From: Variovorax atrisoli 110B
GTDB taxonomy: Bacteria > Pseudomonadota > Gammaproteobacteria > Burkholderiales > Burkholderiaceae_C
NCBI RefSeq assembly: GCF_000382045.1
Contig: NZ_KB907450.1
Location: 944,204 to 1,008,203 of the forward strand
Length of the DNA: 64,000 bases
Reading direction: 5' to 3'
In this document: piece by piece, positions 27,505 to 36,509 of the stretch
How positions within the stretch are numbered: position 1 is the first letter of the stretch
How the letters are laid out: every line of letters starts with the position of its first letter
Translations under genes and position numbers: made by a program
Notes under the pieces: model-generated
The model's database searches: none
Seen by the model: only the letters and a program-made list of their open reading frames with translations
What the model was told of the DNA's origin: nothing

Positions 27505-27843
27505 TCAGTAGCCGGCCTTCCCGCCCTTGCGGCGGTTCGCGAACAGTCCGGTGCCCCGCGCGCCCTGGCGCTGGAAGCGCTCCCGGCGCGCCACCTTCGG
27601 ATCGACCGTGAGCGGGCGGCACAGCTCGGCACGGTCGCCGTCCTTCAGCACCTGATCCCATTCGACCGCCTTGCCCCAGATGCCGGGCGTCATCGCATGG
27701 CGCCAATCGAGGTTCGGAAAGCGGCTGGGCAGTTCGCTGGCCCGCACCGCATCGGCCAGCGTCGCTCCTTGCGGCAGGCGCAGCACCTGCTCGAACACCT
27801 CCCGCGGCGCGGGCGAGCAGCTCAGCGTGACCTCGATGCCCAT
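27505..27843 (-). CDS. rnfH: RnfH family protein (RatB/PasI)
   Basis: This 112-residue protein has the RnfH ubiquitin-like fold: [22 protein letters not shown] at the N-terminus, then [31 protein letters not shown] and [10 protein letters not shown]. The C-terminal 20 residues are basic and Gly-rich. The gene follows ratA by eight bases, the standard order of the ratA-ratB (pasT-pasI) unit in proteobacteria. It has been called an antitoxin for RatA in Escherichia coli, but this is disputed. Confidence 0.9.
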   Translation of the reverse strand: MGIEVTLSCSPAPREVFEQVLRLPQGATLADAVRASELPSRFPNLDWRHAMTPGIWGKAVEWDQVLKDGDRAELCRPLTVDPKVARRERFQRQGARGTGLFANRRKGGKAGY

Positions 27844-27851
27844 CGCGGGGG

Positions 27852-28298
27852 TCAGGGCGAGCCGTAGATCTGCTCGGCGCGCTTGACGAAGGCCTCGACC
27901 AGGCTCGATGCGATGGTGTCGAACACGGGGCCCACGAGCGCCTGCAGGGCGAAGTTGCTGAAGCCGTAGCTCAGGTGCAGTTCGACGCGGCAGGCGCGCT
28001 CGCCCTCTTCTCCCACAGGCGTGAATTTCCACTTGCCATCGAGGTTGGAGAACGGGCCGTCGACCAGTTTCAGCTGCACTTCGCGCCCCGGAACGTGGGT
28101 GTTGCGGGTGGTGAAGCTCTGGTGCAGCCCGGCGAACGCGAGGCCCACTTCGGCCGTCATGCCGGCCTCGTCCTCCTCGATGACGCGGGACTTGTCGCAC
28201 CACGGAAGAAACTGCGGATATTTGGCGACGTCGGTGACGAGCGCATACATCTCTTCGGCGCTGTACCAGATGAGGACGGACTTGTTGACTGTTTTCAT
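27852..28298 (-). CDS. ratA: RatA/Coq10-type START-domain protein
   Basis: The 148-residue protein starts at 28298 ([21 protein letters not shown]) and is one START/polyketide-cyclase domain with [17 protein letters not shown] and [17 protein letters not shown]. The family includes yeast Coq10, a ubiquinone-binding chaperone, and Escherichia coli RatA, reported to block 70S ribosome assembly. The divergent smpB neighbour is the classic arrangement. The physiological role is more likely in ubiquinone function or ribosome association than as a killer toxin; sequence cannot decide. Confidence 0.92.
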   Translation of the reverse strand: MKTVNKSVLIWYSAEEMYALVTDVAKYPQFLPWCDKSRVIEEDEAGMTAEVGLAFAGLHQSFTTRNTHVPGREVQLKLVDGPFSNLDGKWKFTPVGEEGERACRVELHLSYGFSNFALQALVGPVFDTIASSLVEAFVKRAEQIYGSP

Positions 28299-28361
28299 AG
28301 AATCGGCACAGCGTGCGCGACGGATTGTATTGAAGCCATGCAGCCCCCATATTCCCGAGCC

Positions 28362-28838
28362 ATGGCCACCAAGAAACAAGATACCTCCTCCCGCATCGCC
28401 GACAACAAGAAGGCCGCGTACAACTACTTCTTTGAAGAACGCTTCGAGGCCGGCATGGTCCTCGAAGGCTGGGAAGTCAAGGCGCTGCGCGAAGGCAAGG
28501 TGCAGCTCACCGATGGCTACGTCGTGATCCGCAACGGCGAACTCTTCGTGCTGGGCTGCCAGATCAACCCGCTCAAGAGCGCCTCCACCCACGTCAACCC
28601 CGACTCGGTGCGCACCAAGAAGCTGCTGCTCAAGAAGGACGAGATCCGCCGGCTGATCGGCAAGGTCGAGCAAAAGGGTTACACGCTGGTTCCGCTCAAC
28701 CTGCACTGGAAGTCCGGCAAGGTGAAGTGCGAGATCGCGCTCGCCAAGGGCAAGGCCGAGCACGACAAGCGCGACACCATCAAGGACCGCGAAGGCAAGC
28801 GCGAGGTCGAGCGCGCGATGAAGAGCCGCAACCGCTGA
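28362..28838 (+). CDS. smpB: SsrA-binding protein SmpB
   Basis: The 158-residue protein binds tmRNA and brings it to stalled ribosomes for trans-translation. The oligonucleotide-binding barrel ([48 protein letters not shown]) and the basic C-terminal tail ([21 protein letters not shown]) are complete. An in-frame ATG eight codons upstream (28338) is possible, but the start at 28362 (MATKKQ) is normal. No tmRNA gene is recognisable near it. It is divergent from ratA. Confidence 0.96.
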   Translation: MATKKQDTSSRIADNKKAAYNYFFEERFEAGMVLEGWEVKALREGKVQLTDGYVVIRNGELFVLGCQINPLKSASTHVNPDSVRTKKLLLKKDEIRRLIGKVEQKGYTLVPLNLHWKSGKVKCEIALAKGKAEHDKRDTIKDREGKREVERAMKSRNR

Positions 28839-28857
28839 AGATTTTTTTGCAGGCGAT

Positions 28858-28910
28858 GGAATAAAAGCCGCGCTGCGGGCGTTTGTGCGCTTGTCACCGG
28901 AAGCCCGGTG
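28858..28910 (+). promoter_or_regulatory. candidate promoter and inverted repeat before the first YxFxxD protein
   Basis: GGAATAAA at 28858-28865 resembles an ECF -35 box, but no -10 is certain. CACCGG and CCGGTG form an inverted repeat at 28895-28910, 25 bases before the start codon. The same two hexamers, in reverse order, precede the paralogue at 30775. Confidence 0.3.
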
Positions 28911-28934
28911 TCGCCACCAACAAGGAGTTCTTCC

Positions 28935-29303
28935 ATGCTGCCTTTCCGCGCCTCTTCCGCCGTCCTGCTGAGCGTCGTTCTCGCGCTCCCCGCCTTCGCC
29001 CAGCCCAAGCCCGCCGACGGCGTGCTCGTCGGGCCGAACGGCATGACGCTCTACACCTTCGACAAGGACACGGCCGGCAGCGGCAAATCGGTCTGCAACG
29101 GCACCTGCGCCACCAACTGGCCGCCCTTCATGGCGGCCGAGGGCGACAAGCCTGCCGGCGACTTCACCATCGTCACGCGCGACGACGGCAAGAAGCAGTG
29201 GGCCGCCAAGGGCTGGCCGCTGTACTACTGGGTGAAGGACACCAAGCCCGGCGACAAGACCGGCGACGGCGTCAACGGGGCCTGGAAGACCGCCAAGCCC
29301 TGA
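28935..29303 (+). CDS. exported YxFxxD-motif repeat protein (COG4315), paralogue 1
   Basis: This 122-residue protein has a Sec signal peptide ending PAFA (residue 22) and two copies of the Y-x-F/W/Y-x-x-D motif: LYTFDKD and LYYWVKD. Two cysteines (VCNGTCATNWPP) probably form a disulfide in the periplasm or outside. AAGGAG precedes the ATG. The family is common next to ECF sigma factors and its function is unknown. A second, lipoprotein paralogue is encoded 1.5 kb downstream with nearly the same mature sequence, so the two flank the sigma/anti-sigma pair. Confidence 0.9.
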   Translation: MLPFRASSAVLLSVVLALPAFAQPKPADGVLVGPNGMTLYTFDKDTAGSGKSVCNGTCATNWPPFMAAEGDKPAGDFTIVTRDDGKKQWAAKGWPLYYWVKDTKPGDKTGDGVNGAWKTAKP

Positions 29304-29327
29304 TCGACCGGACATCCTGCCCACCCC

Positions 29328-29843
29328 ATGGACGCCCGCCTGCTCGTCGAGCACATCCCGAGCCTGCGCCGCTACGCGCGGGCGCTCACGGGCAACGCCT
29401 GGGCGGCCGACGACCTGGTGCAGGACACGCTGGAGCGCGCCTGCGGCAAGTGGCGACTGTGGGTCGTGGGCAGCGACCTGCGCGCCTGGCTCTTCACCGT
29501 GATGCACAACATCTTCGCGAGCCAGGTGCGGCGCACGCCGCCGCCCCATGCGGTGGTGCCGCTGGAAGACGCGGCCCAGGAGATCCAGGGCCTTGCAGAC
29601 ACCGGCCGCGACCACGGCACGGGCCTGGATCTGCAGCGCTGCCTGATGCAGCTGCCCGAGGAGCAGCGCGCCGTTCTGCTGCTGGTGACGCTCGAGGACC
29701 TGTCCTACGCCGAAGTCGCCAAGGTGCTCGGCGTGCCGGTCGGCACGGTGATGTCGCGCCTGTCTCGCGCCCGCGTCCGGCTGCAGGAGCTGATGGACGG
29801 CGCCGCTGCGCCGGCGCGCCCCGGACTGCGCCGCCTCAAGTGA
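29328..29843 (+). CDS. ECF-type RNA polymerase sigma factor
   Basis: This 171-residue protein has only sigma regions 2 and 4. Region 2 (about 8-70) includes LRRYARALTGNAWAADDLVQDTLERA; region 4 (about 105-158) includes LPEEQRAVLLLVTLEDLSYAEVAKVLGVPVGTVMSRLSRAR. It starts 24 bases after a YxFxxD protein and is followed 22 bases later by its likely anti-sigma factor. It probably transcribes this cluster. The signal is likely envelope related, since its anti-sigma factor crosses the membrane. Group assignment within ECF needs an alignment. Confidence 0.93.
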   Translation: MDARLLVEHIPSLRRYARALTGNAWAADDLVQDTLERACGKWRLWVVGSDLRAWLFTVMHNIFASQVRRTPPPHAVVPLEDAAQEIQGLADTGRDHGTGLDLQRCLMQLPEEQRAVLLLVTLEDLSYAEVAKVLGVPVGTVMSRLSRARVRLQELMDGAAAPARPGLRRLK

Positions 29844-29865
29844 ACGAACCCGTCGACGCAAGACC

Positions 29866-30681
29866 ATGAACCGCCCCGCCCCGCCCCCCACCGAAGAAGA
29901 GCTGCACGCCTGGGTCGACGGCCAGCTGGCCGCCGACCGCCATGACGCGGTCGAAGCGGCGATCGCGCGCGATCCTGCCCTGGCCGCCAAGGTCGCGGCA
30001 TGGCACTCGCAGCGCGATGCACTCCGCAGGCTGCACGGCGAGCTGCTGGACGCGCCTGTTCCCGCGCCGCTGATGGGCGCGCTCGGGCGGACGCGGCAAG
30101 GCAGTTCCTGGACGCGCTGGGGCGGCCTGGCAGCGGGGCTTCTGGTGGCTTTCGCCGCGGGCTGGATCGGCAATGCCCAGTGGGCCCAGTGGCATGCCCC
30201 GCGTGCGGGCTCGCAACTGGCCCGCGCCCCTGCCCTGCGCGAATTCGTGCACGATGCCTCGGTGGCACATGCGGTCTACGCGCCCGAGAAGCGCCACCCG
30301 GTCGAAGTGGCTGCCTCCGAGCAGCAGCACCTGGTGCAGTGGCTTTCCAGGCGCCTCGACAGGCCGCTGAAGGTGCCCGACCTCTCCAGCCAGGGCTACA
30401 CGCTGGTCGGCGGCCGCCTGCTGCCCGGCGAGACCGGCGCACGCGCCCAGTTCATGTTCGAGGACGCCGCCGGCGAGCGCGTGACGCTCTACGTCGGCAC
30501 CCTCGATGCACGTTCAGCCGACAGCCCCGCAGCCGCCGAGACCGCCTTCCGCTTCGCCTCAGAAGGCCCCGTGCCGAGCTTCTACTGGGTGGACCAGGGC
30601 TTCGGCTACGCCATCGCCGGCAAGCTGCCGCGCGACCTTTTGCTCAAACTCGCGACGCTGGCCTACCGCGATCTGTCTTGA
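29866..30681 (+). CDS. transmembrane anti-sigma factor
   Basis: The 271-residue protein starts with an anti-sigma-type cytoplasmic domain (TEEELHAWVDGQL, about 8-80), one transmembrane helix (about 86-105) and a periplasmic region of about 165 residues. No H-x3-C-x2-C zinc motif is visible. The periplasmic part has no domain I can name, but is rich in predicted strands, as in FecR/RskA-type sensors. It immediately follows the ECF sigma gene. It should hold that sigma factor at the membrane until a periplasmic signal triggers release; how is not shown. Confidence 0.88.
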   Translation: MNRPAPPPTEEELHAWVDGQLAADRHDAVEAAIARDPALAAKVAAWHSQRDALRRLHGELLDAPVPAPLMGALGRTRQGSSWTRWGGLAAGLLVAFAAGWIGNAQWAQWHAPRAGSQLARAPALREFVHDASVAHAVYAPEKRHPVEVAASEQQHLVQWLSRRLDRPLKVPDLSSQGYTLVGGRLLPGETGARAQFMFEDAAGERVTLYVGTLDARSADSPAAAETAFRFASEGPVPSFYWVDQGFGYAIAGKLPRDLLLKLATLAYRDLS

Positions 30682-30718
30682 TGACCGCATAAACTGCCGG
30701 CTCGCGCATCCACCTCGT

Positions 30719-30736
30719 CCGGTGCTTCGTCACCGG
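30719..30736 (+). promoter_or_regulatory. inverted repeat before the second YxFxxD protein
   Basis: CCGGTG and CACCGG flank CTTCGT, 39 bases before the ATG at 30775. The hexamers match those before paralogue 1 (28895-28910) but in the opposite order. Confidence 0.3.
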
Positions 30737-30774
30737 CCCGGTTTTCGCGATTTTTCAACCGAAGGAGAAACTGC

Positions 30775-31170
30775 ATGAAATTGCTCAGCGCCTCGATCCT
30801 CGCGGCGGCCCTGCTTGCCGGCTGCGGCAGCATGTCCAACAAGACCGCAAGCGCACCCGACACGCCCACCCGCACCGCCGACGGCGTGCTGGTCGGACCG
30901 AACGGAATGACGCTGTACACCTTCACCAAGGACACCGCGGGCGCCGGCACCTCCGCCTGCAACGGCCAATGCGCCGCCAACTGGCCCCCCCTGGCCGTGG
31001 CCGAGACCGCAAAGCCCCTCGGCGGCTACACCATCATCATTCGCGAAGACGGCAAGCGCCAATGGGCCTACAAGGGCTGGCCGCTGTACTACTGGGCCAA
31101 GGACGCCAAGCCCGGCGACAAGACCGGCGACGGCTTCGCCAACGGCGCCTGGAAGGTCGCGCGTCCCTGA
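30775..31170 (+). CDS. YxFxxD-motif lipoprotein (COG4315), paralogue 2
   Basis: The 131-residue protein carries a lipoprotein signal (LLAGC, C17) and two Y-x-F/W/Y-x-x-D motifs (LYTFTKD and LYYWAKD). The cysteines in ACNGQCAANWPP match paralogue 1, and about two thirds of the mature sequence is the same, so the pair arose by duplication. This copy is lipid-anchored while the first is soluble. GAAGGAG precedes the start, and a strong terminator ends the unit at 31191-31218. Function unknown; possibly the output or sensor side of the ECF system. Confidence 0.9.
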   Translation: MKLLSASILAAALLAGCGSMSNKTASAPDTPTRTADGVLVGPNGMTLYTFTKDTAGAGTSACNGQCAANWPPLAVAETAKPLGGYTIIIREDGKRQWAYKGWPLYYWAKDAKPGDKTGDGFANGAWKVARP

Positions 31171-31190
31171 TCGCCTTCGGGCCTGAAACG

Positions 31191-31218
31191 AAAACGCCGG
31201 CTCCTGCCGGCGTTTTTT
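31191..31218 (+). terminator. intrinsic terminator of the ECF/YxFxxD unit
   Basis: AAAACGCCGG and CCGGCGTTTT pair around CTCCTG, followed by a six-T run that partly belongs to the stem. It begins 21 bases after the stop of paralogue 2. Confidence 0.88.
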
Positions 31219-31273
31219 CTTGTCGATCTCTTGTCGTCTTCTTGTCGCCTTCTTGCCGGTTTGCTGCCGGTTT
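31219..31273 (+). repeat. five degenerate 11-base tandem units
   Basis: Immediately after the terminator there are five successive 11-base units: CTTGTCGATCT, CTTGTCGTCTT, CTTGTCGCCTT, CTTGCCGGTTT and GCTGCCGGTTT. They end 45 bases before the start of the next gene, in its leader region. The unit matches a helical turn. Confidence 0.7.
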
Positions 31274-31317
31274 TTCCCCCACTCCCGGGGCCGGCGCCGC
31301 CACGGCAGAATCCTCCC

Positions 31318-32742
31318 ATGACGCCAGACGCCAATCCGGACGCATTCCGGGCCCTGCTGAACATGGGCCTGATCGACGATGCGCAGCATGAAGCCGCGCT
31401 CGCCCACCCCGAGACTGCCACCCTCCCGCCCCTGCCAAGCCCGGCCCATGCGCTGGCCTGGATGCGCGTGCGGGGCCTCGTCACCGAGGAGGAGCAGATC
31501 GCCGCGATCGAGCGAATCGACGAGAACGCCCCTCACTGGGACGACGCCGCGGACGCCGACATCGAGACCGACGACCTCGTCGAACTCGCGGAACAGGGCA
31601 TCACGCACGAAGCCATCGAATCGCTCCACAAGGACGCGCTGATCGACACCGAGACGCGCGACATGGCACTCGCGGAGACGCCCATCGTCGGCACCGTGCC
31701 CGCCTCTCCCATCGCCACGCTCGCTTGGCTGGCCACGGAGGGACCGCTCGAACGGGAACGCTTCGATGCCCTGCGCGCCCAGGTCGCGGCAGAACCGCCC
31801 TTTGCCACCGCCGTCGAGCGCGCGCGCATCGTGGACGGGGCGCAGGCCCTCATCGAAGCCGACGAGCGGGCCGTCAAGGCCTGGCAGGCGCGTGCGAAGC
31901 GCAGCAGCCGCATCGGCGCGCTGAAATTCGCCGTCGCGGTGGCCGTGATCGGCGGTGGAATCGGCTGGTATGCCTTCGCGCCGGCCAGCGTACCAGCCTG
32001 CGACGCCGCCTCCACCCGCACGACGCTCGACAGCCTCATGCGCCGCGTGAGCATGGACATGCGCATGCGCCAACTCGATCCCAACGGCGGCCGCGTGATC
32101 GAGACGCCCACCGTCGGCAGCATGCGCGAGATCGGCTACCTCAGGCCGGAACGCATCCGCGGCTGCATGGCCGTCATGACGCAGGGCGACAGCAAGGAAC
32201 AGATGGCCTACACCATCGGCCCTGCCGAGCCCAAGGGCGACGACATGGTCGTGCGCGGCGCCGACGTCGCCATCGTCGAGGCCCGCTTCGGCAATCTCGA
32301 TACCGACGGCAGGCCGCTCTACAACGCCGAGCCCATCGGCCGCGAGGCGATGGAGAAGGCCTTTCGCGACGGCGCCGCGCCGCTGGGCGCCGCCCGCAGC
32401 GCCTCGGCTGCGCGCATGCGCCCGCGCACCGACCCGGGCCTGGTGCGCAAAGACCCGAACCGCTCGCGCGCGATCGCCGAGATCGAGCCCACCGGTCCCT
32501 GCCGCAAGCTCGAGGACGGCTCCGGCCACGCCTGCCCGCTGGTCGTCGAATACAACGACAGCCTGATGGGCGCTCTGTCGGGCAGCGACAGCTCGCTGCC
32601 GGTGAGAGGTGAATTCACTTTCGTCGAAGGCGACGACGGGGAATGGCGCGTGGGCGACGACTTCGCCCAGACCTTCATGCGCAAGGTGCTCGAAGCACGC
32701 ATGGGCAGCATCGGCGTGCCGGCCGTCAGCGTGGAGCAATAG
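31318..32742 (+). CDS. large single-pass membrane protein of unknown function
   Basis: The 474-residue protein starts at an ATG after TCCTCCC; the open frame upstream to 31231 lies in the tandem repeats and is rejected. The first 195 residues are acidic and helical, cytoplasmic, and contain recurrent units that begin LLNMGLIDDAQHE, LAEQGITHEAIE and LHKDALIDTET. A transmembrane helix follows at about 202-221. The periplasmic C-terminal region (about 225-474) has four cysteines that may pair. I recognise no domain. It is a single gene with a tandem-repeat leader and faces the DMT exporter gene. Confidence 0.75.
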   Translation: MTPDANPDAFRALLNMGLIDDAQHEAALAHPETATLPPLPSPAHALAWMRVRGLVTEEEQIAAIERIDENAPHWDDAADADIETDDLVELAEQGITHEAIESLHKDALIDTETRDMALAETPIVGTVPASPIATLAWLATEGPLERERFDALRAQVAAEPPFATAVERARIVDGAQALIEADERAVKAWQARAKRSSRIGALKFAVAVAVIGGGIGWYAFAPASVPACDAASTRTTLDSLMRRVSMDMRMRQLDPNGGRVIETPTVGSMREIGYLRPERIRGCMAVMTQGDSKEQMAYTIGPAEPKGDDMVVRGADVAIVEARFGNLDTDGRPLYNAEPIGREAMEKAFRDGAAPLGAARSASAARMRPRTDPGLVRKDPNRSRAIAEIEPTGPCRKLEDGSGHACPLVVEYNDSLMGALSGSDSSLPVRGEFTFVEGDDGEWRVGDDFAQTFMRKVLEARMGSIGVPAVSVEQ

Positions 32743-32754
32743 CCGGCGCAGGGA

Positions 32755-33672
32755 TCAGTGCGCGCCCGGCACCGCGGTGTCGGCGACCGTGGTGCGCCGT
32801 CCGCGCAGCGCAAGCAGCTCGTTGAAGACGAGCGCTCCGATGACCAGCATCCCGCCGGCCAGCACGCTTGGCGCGGGCTGTTCGCCAGCGCCGATCCACG
32901 CCAGCGCGATGCCGAAGATCACCTCCAGCAGGGCCAGCAGCGCCACTTCGGGCGCCTTCAGCACCTGGGCGCACAGCACCGAAAGAACACAGGGAATCGC
33001 AAGCTGGAACACGCCCAGGAATACCAGCAGCCCCAGGTCGTGCGCGCCGGCCTGGAACGGCCATGCCAAAGGCAGCGTGAAGAGCACGGTGAGCACCGCG
33101 CCGATGAGCACCGCGGGCACCAGGTCGATCCGGTGGCCCTTCGCCTGTGCGTGCTGCACGACAGTCCAGTTCGCAGCACCGGCCAGCGGCACGCACAGCG
33201 CGAGCAGCGTGCCGGCCAGCGATCCGCCGCCGCCTTCCATCAATTGCGTGCCATACATCCAGCCGATGCCCGCCCCCGCGACCACGATGGCCAGCCAGGT
33301 GCGCGCCGGCAGCCGGTGTCCGATGAAGAAGCGAGCCGCCAGCGCGGTGAACAGCGGCCCGAGCGACATGGTGACCAGCACGCTGGCCGTCGAAGCCAGC
33401 GTGAGCGCGACCATGAAGGCCGTGAACATCACGGCCCAGCACACGCCGGAAATCCAGATCTCACGCCCGCCGCGGCGCAACTGGGAGAACACGGCGCGTC
33501 CGCGCCAAAGCGGCAGGATCACAAGCAGCGCCAGCGTCGTGAAGAGACTGCGCCAGAAGGTGATCTCGAAGCTGTGCGCCTGCGCCAGATGCCGCGTGAC
33601 GACGCCCGCCGTGCCCCACATCAGGGTCACGACGACCATCAGCCAGACGGCGCCGCCGTGCGTCAGGCGCAT
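32755..33672 (-). CDS. DMT-superfamily (EamA) transporter
   Basis: The 305-residue protein has ten hydrophobic segments and two EamA repeats, the first starting WLMVVVTLMWGTAGVVTRHLA and the second around ALCVPLAGAANWTVVQHA. EamA proteins export amino acids, metabolites or drugs; the substrate cannot be predicted. It follows typA by 43 bases on the same strand and may be read from that operon. It converges on the unknown membrane protein gene with 12 bases between stops. Confidence 0.9.
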   Translation of the reverse strand: MRLTHGGAVWLMVVVTLMWGTAGVVTRHLAQAHSFEITFWRSLFTTLALLVILPLWRGRAVFSQLRRGGREIWISGVCWAVMFTAFMVALTLASTASVLVTMSLGPLFTALAARFFIGHRLPARTWLAIVVAGAGIGWMYGTQLMEGGGGSLAGTLLALCVPLAGAANWTVVQHAQAKGHRIDLVPAVLIGAVLTVLFTLPLAWPFQAGAHDLGLLVFLGVFQLAIPCVLSVLCAQVLKAPEVALLALLEVIFGIALAWIGAGEQPAPSVLAGGMLVIGALVFNELLALRGRRTTVADTAVPGAH

Positions 33673-33715
33673 CGAGGGAGCAGGAAAGAACGGTGCCCGG
33701 GAGGCGGCCGCTCGA

Positions 33716-35554
33716 TCAGCCCTGCATCAGGTCGCGGCTCGCGCGCTTGCGCTCGTGCTCCTTCAGGAAGCGCTTGCGCAGGCGCACGCTCTTGGGCGTG
33801 ATCTCGACCAGCTCGTCGTCCTCGATGAATTCCACGCCGTATTCGAGCGTGAGTTCGATCGGGGGCGTGATCTTGATCGCGTCTTCCTTGCCCGAGACGC
33901 GGAAGTTCGTCAGCTGCTTGGTGCGCGTGGCATTCACCACGAGGTCGTTGTCGCGGCTGTGGATGCCGACGATCATGCCTTCGTACACCGGGTCGTTCGC
34001 CTTCACGAACATGCGGCCGCGATCGTCGAGCTTGCCCAGCGCGTAGGTGAAGATTTCACCGTCGTCCATCGAGATCAGCACGCCGTTCTTGCGGCCGCCG
34101 ATGTCGCCCTTGTGCGGCTCGTAGCTGTCGAAGATGTTGCTGATCAGGCCGGAGCCGCGCGTCAGGTTCAGGAATTCGTTCGTGAAGCCGATCAGGCCGC
34201 GCGCCGGAATGCGGTATTCGAGGCGCACGCGGCCACGGCCGTCCGGCTCCATGTTGACCAGTTCGCCCTTGCGCTCGCCCAGTGCCTGCATCACGCCGCC
34301 CTGATGGCCTTCCTCGATGTCGGCCGTCACCAGCTCGATCGGCTCGTGGCGTTCGCCGTCGATTTCGCGGAACACCACGCGCGGCTTCGACACGGCCATT
34401 TCGTAGCCTTCGCGGCGCATGTTCTCCAGCAGGATGGTCAGGTGCAGTTCACCGCGGCCCATCACTTCGAACACGCCCTCCTCGCTGGTCTCGTTCACGC
34501 GCAGCGCGACGTTGTGCTGCAGTTCCTTCTGCAGGCGGTCCCAGATCTGGCGGCTGGTGACGTACTTGCCTTCGCGGCCGGCCAGCGGGCTGGTGTTGAC
34601 GCAGAAGTTCATCGTCAGCGTGGGCTCGTCGACCTTGAGCATCGGCAGCGGTGCCGGGTTGGCCGGGTCGGTGACGGTCACGCCGATGCCGATGTCGGCA
34701 ATGCCGTTGATCAGCACGATCTCGCCCGGGCCGGCTTCGGTGGCCTGCACGCGGTCCAGGCCCTGGAAGGTCAGCACCTGGTTCACGCGGCCCTTGATGG
34801 TCTTGCCGTCGGGGCCTTCCATGACCAGCACGTCCATCATGGGCTTGAGCGTGCCCTGGCTGATGCGGCCCACGCCGATGCGGCCGACGAAAGTCGAGAA
34901 GTCGAGCGCCGAGATCTGCAGCTGCAGCGGTGCGGTGGGGTCGCCCTTCTGCGAGGGCACGTGCTTCAGGATGGTGTCGAACAGGGCCGACATGTCGGGG
35001 CCCCACTGCTCGCCCTGCGGGCCCTCTTCGAGCGAGGACCAGCCGTTGATGCCCGAGGCGTACACCACCGGGAAGTCGAGCTGCTCGTCGGTCGCGCCGA
35101 GCTTGTCGAACAGGTCGAAGGCGGCGTTGACCACCTTGTCGGGGTTCGCGCCCGGCTTGTCGACCTTGTTCACCACCACGATGGGCTTCAGGCCGAGCGC
35201 CAGCGCCTTCTTGGTCACGAAGCGGGTCTGCGGCATCGGGCCTTCCTGGGCGTCGATGAGCAGCAGCACGCCATCGACCATCGAGAGGGCGCGCTCCACC
35301 TCGCCGCCGAAGTCCGCGTGGCCGGGGGTGTCGACGATGTTGATGTGCGTGCCCTTCCAGCTCACGGCGCAGTTCTTCGCCAGGATGGTGATGCCGCGTT
35401 CCTTTTCGATCGCGTTGTTGTCCATCACGGTGTCGACCACCTTCTCGTGCTCGGCGAAGGTGCCCGACTGGCGCAGCAACTGGTCGACCATCGTGGTCTT
35501 GCCATGGTCAACGTGGGCAATGATGGCGATATTGCGGATTTGCTTGGTACTCAT
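33716..35554 (-). CDS. typA: ribosome-associated GTPase TypA/BipA
   Basis: The 612-residue translational GTPase acts in 50S ribosome assembly and stress adaptation. The G domain has HVDHGKTT, the switch region [15 protein letters not shown] and [11 protein letters not shown]-like domains III and V and the BipA-specific C-terminal domain (ending [19 protein letters not shown]) follow. The start overlaps the stop of truB by ATGA, so it is the last core member of the rimP-nusA-infB-rbfA-truB operon. Confidence 0.96.
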   Translation of the reverse strand: MSTKQIRNIAIIAHVDHGKTTMVDQLLRQSGTFAEHEKVVDTVMDNNAIEKERGITILAKNCAVSWKGTHINIVDTPGHADFGGEVERALSMVDGVLLLIDAQEGPMPQTRFVTKKALALGLKPIVVVNKVDKPGANPDKVVNAAFDLFDKLGATDEQLDFPVVYASGINGWSSLEEGPQGEQWGPDMSALFDTILKHVPSQKGDPTAPLQLQISALDFSTFVGRIGVGRISQGTLKPMMDVLVMEGPDGKTIKGRVNQVLTFQGLDRVQATEAGPGEIVLINGIADIGIGVTVTDPANPAPLPMLKVDEPTLTMNFCVNTSPLAGREGKYVTSRQIWDRLQKELQHNVALRVNETSEEGVFEVMGRGELHLTILLENMRREGYEMAVSKPRVVFREIDGERHEPIELVTADIEEGHQGGVMQALGERKGELVNMEPDGRGRVRLEYRIPARGLIGFTNEFLNLTRGSGLISNIFDSYEPHKGDIGGRKNGVLISMDDGEIFTYALGKLDDRGRMFVKANDPVYEGMIVGIHSRDNDLVVNATRTKQLTNFRVSGKEDAIKITPPIELTLEYGVEFIEDDELVEITPKSVRLRKRFLKEHERKRASRDLMQG

Positions 35555-36507
35555 GGTGTCGCTTCGGTCTGTTGTGCGTTCAAAAGAATTTGCTGGATTT
35601 CGATGGGGTTCAGCAAGCGCCCCGGAATCAGTTCGCCGGCCTTGACGTGGGCCGTGCCAAGGAAGGCAGGCGGCTGAGTGCCGAAGACGGCAACCTCGTC
35701 CGCATCGGCCCAGCCCCCGCGGCGGCGAAGGCCCGACAGAAAACGTGCCGCATCTTCCGTGCCCAGCGTGACGCGGCTGTGGCCGCCCACGAGCGATTCG
35801 GCCGGCAGCAGCTGCGCCAGGCGCTCCTCTTCGTCCATGGCCTCCAGCGCCTCGATGGTGACGCACTGGGCCTCGGTGAAGCCGCCGGTGGCGACGCGCC
35901 GCAGCGAGGTCAGGTGCGCGCCGCAGCCGAGCGCCTCGCCGATGTCCTCGCCGAGGGTGCGGATGTAGGTGCCCTTGCTGACGGAGGCGAGGATGCGGAT
36001 GGTGTCACCGTCGACCGCCCGGATCTCGAGCTTGTGGATCACCACGTCGCGCGGCGCCCGCTCTACCTCCACGCCCTCGCGGGCGTACTCGTAGAGCGCC
36101 TTGCCGTCCTTCTTGAGCGCGCTGTGCATCGGCGGCACCTGCCGGATCGGGCCGGTGAACTGCGCCTCGACGCGCGCCAGGTCTTCGGGCATGACCTCGA
36201 CCGGGCGCTCGGAAATCACCTCCCCCTCGGCATCGCCGGTGGAGGTCTTCACGCCAAGGCGGGCGGTGGCCACGTAGGTCTTGTCGGCATCCAGGTGAAG
36301 CTGGCTGAACTTGGTGGCGGCGCCAAAGCACAGCGGCAGTACGCCGGTGGCCAGCGGGTCGAGCGTGCCGGTGTGGCCTGCCTTCTCGGCGCGCAGCAGC
36401 CACTTGGCCTTCTGCAAGGCCTGGTTGCTGGAGAAACCCAGCGGCTTGTCGAGCAGCACCACCCCATGCACAGGGCGCCGCTGCACCCTTGTGCGTGGCG
36501 CGTTCAT
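35551..36507 (-). CDS. truB: tRNA pseudouridine(55) synthase
   Basis: This 318-residue enzyme makes pseudouridine 55 in the T loop of tRNAs. [18 protein letters not shown] is the N-terminal signature and [19 protein letters not shown] carries the catalytic Asp. The C-terminal part includes the small PUA-like region used to bind RNA. It begins two bases after the stop of rbfA and overlaps typA by four bases, so the genes are co-transcribed and probably coupled. Confidence 0.96.
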   Translation of the reverse strand: MNAPRTRVQRRPVHGVVLLDKPLGFSSNQALQKAKWLLRAEKAGHTGTLDPLATGVLPLCFGAATKFSQLHLDADKTYVATARLGVKTSTGDAEGEVISERPVEVMPEDLARVEAQFTGPIRQVPPMHSALKKDGKALYEYAREGVEVERAPRDVVIHKLEIRAVDGDTIRILASVSKGTYIRTLGEDIGEALGCGAHLTSLRRVATGGFTEAQCVTIEALEAMDEEERLAQLLPAESLVGGHSRVTLGTEDAARFLSGLRRRGGWADADEVAVFGTQPPAFLGTAHVKAGELIPGRLLNPIEIQQILLNAQQTEATP

Positions 36508-36509
36508 GG

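Noticed and set aside
27505..28298. ratA-rnfH as a killer toxin-antitoxin pair.
   Set aside because: The pair is almost universal in proteobacteria and the Coq10-like role fits better. I kept the gene names but not the toxin interpretation.
28300..28361. tmRNA gene near smpB.
   Set aside because: The gap is too short, and no tRNA-like end or tag reading frame is visible near smpB.
31219..31273. The 11-base tandem units as a CRISPR array.
   Set aside because: There are no spacers between units, and the units are far too short and degenerate. No cas gene is in the window.
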